A DNA stretch of 64,000 nucleotides from Micropterix aruncella (taxonomy: Eukaryota; Arthropoda; Insecta; Lepidoptera; Micropterigidae). The notes beneath the pieces are model-generated. The model saw nothing but the letters and a program-made list of their open reading frames with translations. It ran no database searches and was not told the origin of the DNA. Below are positions 57,950 through 64,000 of this stretch, piece by piece. The position numbers and the translations under genes are program-made. The stretch is from the NCBI GenBank assembly GCA_944548615.1, contig OX155950.1:30597691-30661690 (forward strand), in the 5' to 3' direction. Each line of letters starts with the position of its first letter. The stretch's first letter is position 1.

Positions 57950-58998
57950 GTTATATAAAGTATCTATAGGTTATATAATGTCGTGATATGCAAACAGATG
58001 TCTTTTTGTGCTTTATTGATTATGAAAAAGCGTTTGACCGGCAGGTACTGCGTATAAAACGCTTGAATGACATTGGCTTAGACGGCAAAGACATTCGAAT
58101 TATTAAAAACTTGTATGGGAACCAAAAGGCCACAGTCAGAGTGGAACAGGAATACACGGAGGAGGTCGACGTTTGCCGCGGGGTACGTCAGGGTTGCGTT
58201 CTGTCCCCATTACTATGCAATGTGTACACTGAGGCGATTATGACCGAGGCCCTGGAGAAACTTGATGTGGGGGTGAAAATGAACGGAAAACGCATCAATA
58301 ATTTGCGCTACGCCGATGACACAGTTCTTATTGCCTCTACTCAGGAAGACCTACAAGGGTTGGTTAACAAAGTTAATGAGTGCAGTGAAACATCTGGCTT
58401 GTCAATCAATATTTCAAAGACCAAAGTCATGGTTATTACCAGGGATCCTGATTTACAACCTACTATATCGATAGCAGGTAAAGTTCTTGAGCGCGTTTGG
58501 CAGTACAAATATCTCGATGCATGGGTGAATGAAATATGGGACTCCGATCAAAAAATTAAGACCTGGATAGAAATCGCCGTGCATCATTCAATAAAATGAG
58601 AAACGTCTCGTGTTGCCGGTAAATCAATTTAAGACTTAGAACTCGGATCCTGCAAGCGTGGACCATAAAAAAGACACCAGACGGCAGCTAGAAGCTTTTG
58701 AGATGTGGTGCTTCCGTCGAATGCTCCGTATAAGCTGGACCCATAAAGTTAGCAACGAAAAAGTGCTTCAGCGTGCTGGTACGACCCGAAAATTGTTGCA
58801 CACCGGAAAAAGTCGTGGTTGTGCAATGTCAGAGAGTGGACCGGGATCACCAGTACGGAGCAGCTTTTCCAGATGGCGCAAGACCGACAAAAGTATTCAG
58901 AGCTAACGGCCAACCTCCAGTAATGGAGAGGCACTTCAAGGCGTTCGCAGCCACGTTGAATCGCTGATTGATGTTGATTGTTGATGTTGATTGATGTT
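57950..58998 (+). pseudogene. RTE-like LINE (endonuclease-reverse transcriptase) fragment
   Basis: The frame 57988-58599 (203 aa) is a good reverse transcriptase core. FIDYEKAFD (residues 9-17) is motif A with the catalytic Asp at 11; GVRQGCVLSPLL (65-76) is motif B; YADD (108-111) holds the two catalytic Asp of motif C; LSINISKTKVMVITRD follows. After a stop and frame change, 58658-58800 encodes LEAFEMWCFRRMLRISWTHKVSNEKVLQRAG and about 58820-58920 encodes EWTGITS...ELTANLQ, both typical C-terminal parts of this class. The sequence between them is deleted. It ends in a TTGATG-type tail near 58960-58998. 5'-truncated, no endonuclease domain, non-functional. Confidence 0.9.
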
Positions 58999-59002
58999 AA
59001 CG

Positions 59003-59068
59003 AATGATCGTTACCGTAGTTAAGCATCGTGGGAGCGGTTAGTACTTTGGTGGGTGACTATCTAAATA
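59003..59068 (+). ncRNA. 5S-rRNA-like remnant
   Basis: GATCGTTACCGTAGTTAAGC, then ATCGTGGGAGCGGTTAGTAC and TTTGGTGGGTGAC parallel the 5S rRNA middle and 3' half (GATCACCGAAGTTAAGCA.CG.CGGGC.CGGTTAGTACTTGGATGGGTGACC). That part contains the internal promoter boxes A and C. The 5' third is missing, and the sequence after TGAC no longer matches. It directly follows the LINE tail, so it is a pseudogene or a piece of a 5S-derived SINE, not a working rRNA gene. Confidence 0.6.
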
Positions 59069-59252
59069 TATGATCTTGCGATGCTAAAATGTTCGTCAAG
59101 AAGATGTTGGATGCGGCTTGTAGATAAAAAAATAATTTACTACCGCTCTAAACAAAAGGGCGTTAATATATTTGTTTCTTGACGCTTTATAAAGACTCAG
59201 ACTGACTCCATGCTACCAAGTACCTATCTAATTCATGAACAACTAGAGCAGT

Positions 59253-60212
59253 CAACTACAACGGGCGAACCCGTCACCTCAGGAAGTTTTAATGATTGGT
59301 CGTTTTTTTTTATCGGAAGTTTTAATGATCTCCCGTGAAGTTAACGCAGGAGTCTTAGGACAAAACAGTCCACCGTCAAGCTACGCTACATGCCCATAAG
59401 AGGCCAACGCCTTATCCGCGAGATAACCAGGTATGCTACCCAGCGGGCTTACACTCACGCCCTTACTTCCAGTTGCGACCATATTACTCCAGTCTCTCGA
59501 CTTGTTACGAGTTCGAGGTCTCCCTTACGAGCTCTCCCTTACGAAGCGGTAAAACGGTGTAAACCAGATCTATCGCGGACCACGGTATCTTTTGCCCGGC
59601 TGTTCACTCGGGATCGGGAGCCGATGATCATTTCAAGAGCAGTCGTAGGAGGTGATCGCAAAAGACTTAGGACAAAACAGTCCACCGTCAAGCTCCGCCA
59701 CATGCCCGTAAGAGGCCAACGTCTTATCCGCGAGATAGCCAGGTATGTTACCCAGCGACCAGATTACTCCGGTCTCACGACTGGTTACGAGTTCGAGGTC
59801 TCCCTTACGAGCTCTCCCTTACGAAGCGGTAAAACGGTGTAAACCAAATCTATCGCAGACCTATCGTAAACCAAATCTATCTTTTGACCGGCTGTTCACT
59901 CGGGATCGGGTAGCCGATGATCGTTTCAAGAGCAGTCGCCGTAAGGTCAGCCAACCACCCCCGCTCTATAGGAAACAGTACTGCTTCCAGACTCCCCCGA
60001 CTGTTAGTCAGAATGCACAATCCTTTGGCTTACGCTGCACGGTGCACAGACCATCCAAGAGCGTTAGAAGATTGACTCCTTGGGGAAACTAGCCCCAAGG
60101 CCATAGTCCTACCCAGGCTCGCACTTCATGCGTGGAGGCCGGATGGGTGTTGACCCGTGAGTGTTACCAACCCTGAACAAATGGGTCTTCATGGACTCAG
60201 CAAGGGCCCATT
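59253..60212 (-). mobile_element. Foldback family, arm plus loop, with internal duplication
   Basis: Begins with the arm tip (CTACAACGGGCGAACCCGTC at 59258) and ends in the loop read in reverse (TTAGCTCCC at about 60212). It is thus the reverse complement of the arrangement at 361-1018. A ~300-bp part of the arm is duplicated: GACAAAACAGTCCACCGTCA occurs at 59360 and 59671, and GAGGTCTCCCTTACGAGCTC at 59514 and 59797. Small extra copies of ACCAAATCTATC follow at about 59842-59882. The 150-aa and 115-aa frames are repeat-derived. Confidence 0.85.
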
Positions 60213-61376
60213 AGCTCCCCTAATACATGAACAAGTAGCATTATTGAATGGCACACATTTTATGTTCACAATCCTATCTATCATATTTTCTAAAAGTGTG
60301 TCACGTATCAAATCAAATTCGGCGTATCTCATACATAGGCCCGTCTCCTGAATTCTTTATGATGTTCGGCAGTTTTACCCTCGCGTTTCTTATCATTGGC
60401 GCCGTACGCAGAGGGAAATGCAAGAGGTTTTTTTAGGCAACAATTCGGTATTCGCGTATATTTTACGATTATCCGATTGTGAAGTTGGCGAATAACGGCG
60501 CGCACTGCGGTTCGCATTTTGCATGTATTCCCTTACGGCAAGAACGACAGAATGCTGGAAGGCAGCCGCTAAGTACTAAATGGTACTAGGAAATAAAACA
60601 AATTTTCAAATGCTCGCTGTGTCATTTTATTGTCATCGTTTTAAATTAGTGATACCGACGACTTTTAATTATAAATTTTATCTATTTCTGCATTTTATTT
60701 AAACTTTCACGGTCCTTAGCTTGAATCTTTAGTTACATGTTTTTTCCTGGAGATAGCTTACAAATTATTTGTTGTCTTTATTCCAATGGCGCACATTTGG
60801 CAATTGAGCTAATTTAGCAGGTCAAAAATAGTTTCGTCGTGATATTTTAATTTAATGTAAGCTCAGAATAAATACAATTCCTATATTATGTATTTTTTAT
60901 TGCATTTACAAGTTTCTAGCAAAATACAAATACAATTTATAACACAATACAAGTAAGTGAGAGATACCAAAGAATGTTTCTTAAACAGTTTGTCAATTTT
61001 TACGTATAATTATACTTATAATATATTATGAGCTTCTAAATTGGGTAATTTCCTGTATGTGCAGTGCTCATATTTCAATTTTATTTATTTCAGTAGAGGG
61101 TTTTGTTCGTATGTGGCTTACTGCAAAAAAGCTATATTTCGAAAATTACAATAATAAAAAATACAAACCAATGTAATGTAGTAATAATGTACGCAAGAGA
61201 TATTAGTAGGTACTTTAAATATCCTATTTAATCATCACTTGATTCTATCCTTTTAGGTCTTCATATTATCATTATATAGCGTATTAGGTTGCTCAGTGCA
61301 GTACTGCGATTTGGCAGCTAGGATGTTACTAACAAACGGAACGTGTAGATGGCACCTATATTTCCAAAAGTCGATT
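60213..61376. other. Unassigned AT-rich sequence
   Basis: No gene recognised. Frames at 60157-60517 overlap the end of the foldback copy and are not conserved. The remainder is AT-rich low-information sequence. Confidence 0.3.
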
Positions 61377-61447
61377 CGACGTTGCAGCCGCCGTTGTCCA
61401 GGGTAGACTGCGCGAGTCTACCCTGGACAACGGCGGCTGCCACGTCG
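61377..61447. repeat. 33-bp-arm hairpin, nearly perfect
   Basis: 61377-61409 and 61415-61447 are reverse complements over 33 bases with one mismatch; the inner 26 bases are perfect and the loop is GCGCG. The right arm is the start of repeat F (GTCTACCCTGGACAACGGC); the left arm is an inverted copy of that start. Confidence 0.92.
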
Positions 61448-61535
61448 CCGAAACGTCGGGTGCTACAAACTTTACGCGGTAAATTTGTTTTATGCTATTT
61501 GTAATTTCCAACAACCGCGATAGTCTTCGATTTCA
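61412..61535 (+). repeat. Dispersed repeat F, copy 2
   Basis: Matches 54281-54378 (GTCTACCCTGGACAACGGC, TCGCCGAAACGTCGGGTGCT, ACAACCGCGATAGTCTTC). No coding potential. Confidence 0.65.
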
Positions 61536-62199
61536 AACAAACGAATTTTTCAAGCATAGCTTTTATTGTCTTTATATTATTTACATAAAGATGACAATTT
61601 TTAATTTAGTATACAGGTTTCAATCCGTAATAATTACGCAATTTAAAGTTCAGATTAATTGATGGAATTCTATCTCTCCGTATTATTTCTGTGATTTAAT
61701 CAGACTATATAAAAATGCGATAGATGGTACCAATAATTAAATGTTATTATTTTATCATTGAATACATTATTGGGATAATATAATCAATCAGCCTTATATG
61801 AAAAACCACTTAATATCGATGTTATTATAAATAACCAAATAAATTGCTATTAGTTTCACCTTCATTCTTATCATCGCCACCTGCCCTTCGCTGGCGCAGA
61901 TGGGTTGCCTTGTACTATTGAGAAATAATCAATGATATTAGCTATCGAGGCACCATTGCAAGTTGCTAATCATCTCCTTAATAGAGAAAGAAACGGTCAT
62001 AGAGGAAAAAGCGATTCAGTGGAAATAGATTGGTTGCGGTCTATGGGGATGCTGTAATAATGAACATCTCGCTGATGATAACGGCTATGATTAATTATGT
62101 TATTCTGCCATTGATTAAGACATTAGTCAAGGCGTCCCTCAATAGCCGCAAACGAGCTTGCGTGAGAACGCAACGCATGCCACACTATCATCAATACGT
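61536..62199. other. Unassigned sequence
   Basis: No gene recognised. 61860-62180 is less AT-biased and contains no long frame; it could be conserved noncoding DNA. Confidence 0.3.
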
Positions 62200-62480
62200 G
62201 TAAACGGACCCTTTTTTCTATACGTTACCACCACCTGCTAAACTCTGAACATGCAACTGTTTGTCATTAATAAAATCAAAACTAAACAAAGATAGATAAA
62301 CAAGATAAGACTTGTTAGAAAAGTCTTGGAATGAACTTTCACCACGATTAGGTTTCAAGGTCTGATGATGAAGCCGGAAAATAGGTGTTCGTTGTTGTGA
62401 TACAATAGTCGTTTTTTTTGTTTTTACGTGCATTTATAAAACGTTGTTTTTAGTGTTTCTTTAAACTATTAATTTATTTT
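62200..62480 (-). mobile_element. Repeat E, second copy (minus strand)
   Basis: The reverse complement matches 40395-40650: ACTATTAATTT / AATTAATAGTTT, AAATGCACGTAAAAAC, TCATCATCAGACCTTGAAAC, TAATCGTGGT.AAAGTTCATT, CCAAGACTTTTCTAACAAG. Only one ~120-bp unit is present here. Confidence 0.75.
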
Positions 62481-62498
62481 TCTTTAAGTTTTATCCAA

Positions 62499-62682
62499 AC
62501 GTGTGCACAAGTAAGATATTTTTTAGATACGGCCTAGTACAGGCCTAGTTAGACGGTGTTGATGCAGTAACTAAGATGCTGTAATGTGCTTACTTTTTCG
62601 CTACTAGTCCAAACACGAATATTTTGTAATGCTGCAGTATTTTGTTTCTCGAGCTTTACATAAATAAATAAATAAATAGTTC
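62499..62682 (+). mobile_element. LINE 3' end (same family as 16389-16597)
   Basis: GTGCACAAGTAAGATATTTT, CTAGTACAGGCCTAGTTA, ACTAAGATGCTGTAATGTGC, TTTCGCTACTAGTCCAAACAC and an AAATAAATAAATAAATAG tail. Only the 3' untranslated part is left. Confidence 0.75.
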
Positions 62683-63892
62683 ATTTTTCTAGTAATATAA
62701 GGTCCAATTTGAAATTTATTATCTTCAGTTTGAGTTGGAATCCCAAATACCAATAAATTTTAATTCAAGGCTGTGTTATTCTTTCCAAAATTAGTTATTT
62801 GTTTTTCTTTCTGTTGCTTGTTATTACTCGGGTATTTTCCTGTATGCAATAAGGGAAAGTAAAAAATACACATTACTTTTCGAATGTGAGGCCCCGTGCC
62901 GGCGTTATCCATTATGGCTTCTTGCGGCCTAGCACAAGAGCTAAATCAAATATGTAAAGGCAAGAACTACAAGCAATGATGGAGAAGCTCATTACTAAAC
63001 AACCGAGCCAGACCAATCACTGTTCGCCAATGCTTCTGCACAAAAATACACGACATAGCAAACAACTGCAGGAGCTGCGACCGGAGAGTCTTCGACATTA
63101 ACCGTACTTTCCAGACCCTGCTCCTAAGGTAGCAGTTACGTAGTTAAGAACCTAACACAATATGCATTTTATGATATGTATATGACGGAGGGGTGAAAAG
63201 TACCTGCCCTAGCAAGCTAATACTCAATTCGTGAGATTTTTTATTTTTTATTTTTCGACATAGCCTTCTTTAAACTCTACTTGCTTAGTCCATATAAGCT
63301 CCAAACCGTTATACTTTCCATAAAATGACTTACATAAGGCCAGTAACATACTCGTCTAGCAGCCACAACGTCGTCATTCCTCTCAAATGTCTGTCCACCC
63401 AAAAAAAATGATCTTGGAGAACAAGTGAAAGTCTCACGGTGCTTGGTCAAGCGACAGGAGATAGGGCGACAAATTTTAGTGTAATTCGTCGATTTTCGCC
63501 ATAGTCTTAACTCATGTGTAAACCCTTGCCTTGCATAGTAGGATATATTTTTTTTTCGATCCAAGCCTGGTGTATTTCATTGGATACATTCCCGTAGCCT
63601 GTTTAACAGGGTAACTTAGTATTCACCCAGTAATAGCTTGACCTTTGGTAATGTAATCCGTCATCAAAATATCCGCTGCATTCCAAAGGACGGATGCCAT
63701 ACTATCCCAGCTAATTTCACAACTTTAACTTTTCTTAGGAGAAAAACACCCAGATTCTATAGACTGATTAGATTAAATTTTATATTCTGGTATATAGTGA
63801 TAAACTCTTGTTTTATCTGTGTTACAAATCGCTGTAAAATTTCGCTGAAAACTCTTAAAACCGTGTAAACAGTATTTGTTTAGAATTCTTTT
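62683..63892. other. Unassigned sequence
   Basis: No recognised gene. 62880-63130 is GC-richer with broken short frames. The 95-aa minus frame at 63277-63564 has no detectable domain. Confidence 0.3.
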
Positions 63893-64000
63893 ATGATCGA
63901 GGGTAAGCCAACGCAGCATGCGGCATACTACAACCAAAGGCGGATGCAACTCTTTGCTGAGGATGTATTGTACGCGTCCTTTAAAAATGCGTACACTATC
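63893..64000 (+). CDS. Open frame running off the window end (36 codons), unassigned
   Basis: From the ATG at 63893 the frame reads MIEGKPTQHAAYYNQRRMQL and continues FAEDVLYASFKNAYTI to the last base without a stop. The composition looks more protein-like than most frames in this AT-rich DNA and the segment is GC-richer. No family is recognised, and the ATG need not be the true start. It may be an exon or transposon coding sequence continuing beyond the window. Confidence 0.25.
   Translation, partial: MIEGKPTQHAAYYNQRRMQLFAEDVLYASFKNAYTI

Noticed and set aside
59390..60092. 150-aa and 115-aa frames
   Set aside because: Both follow the internally duplicated foldback arm and share sequence because of that duplication; no domain.

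Overview
The window looks like AT-rich nuclear DNA from a moth or butterfly (Lepidoptera). The evidence is the repeat content: many 5'-truncated jockey/CR1-like and RTE-like LINE ends, Helitrons of the TCTATACTAATATTATAAA...CTAG type common in Lepidoptera, several MITE families, and a short TTAGG-type (insect telomere) array inside one MITE. There is no operon structure, no recognisable tRNA gene and nothing bacterial or viral as a unit. The assembly has one 200-N gap (51740-51939) inside a (TA)n tract.

Only one convincing host gene is visible: an intronless C2H2 zinc-finger protein of 427 aa at 21164-22447 (+). Its last four full fingers are a duplicated two-finger module. Everything else that resembles coding sequence is a reverse-transcriptase relic, or an open frame I cannot assign (7336-7566, 31399-31536, 53613-54005, 57544-57846, 63893-end).

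Layout. 0.36-2.1 kb: GC-rich foldback-family copies joined tip to tip. 2.3-13 kb: LINE relics, an inverted cluster of ~115-130-bp units (5.9-7.1 kb), four copies or fragments of a non-autonomous element with ACACGACTGYC ends (family D), and a MITE at 9.7 kb. 13.0-14.5 kb: a three-level nest, in which element B is split by a LINE that is itself split by a hAT-like MITE carrying five TAGGT units. 17.4-18.2 kb: a MITE with poly-G/C-rich subterminal sequence. 18.5-20.9 kb: a strand-asymmetric, G-poor block ending in a possible LTR and primer-binding site. 21.1-23.0 kb: the zinc-finger gene. 23.8-30 kb: LINE ends in both orientations and two MITEs. 31-36 kb: mostly unassigned, with one Helitron fragment and one B copy. 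37.0-39.4 kb: a tandem array of ~350-bp units interrupted by a 1.1-kb foldback element with ~450-bp arms. 39.4-43.6 kb: B, D and foldback copies, one D copy carrying another insertion. 46.1-49.3 kb: two copies of one LINE facing tail to tail, one with a ~416-bp (TA)n expansion in its 3' UTR. 51-52 kb: the large (TA)n and gap. 54.8-55.7 kb: a complete-looking Helitron. 58.0-59.1 kb: an RTE-like LINE followed by a 5S-rRNA-like block. 59.3-60.2 kb: another foldback derivative. 61.4 kb: a 33-bp-arm hairpin.

The genes do not form a pathway. The window is best read as a gene-poor region shaped by repeated nesting, inversion and local duplication of transposable elements around a single zinc-finger gene. 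The most unusual material is the foldback family (five sites, arms of ~450 bp), the nested insertion at 13-14.5 kb, the interrupted ~350-bp array and the 5S-like remnant. All homology statements come from reading the sequence and from general knowledge of these families; no search was run.
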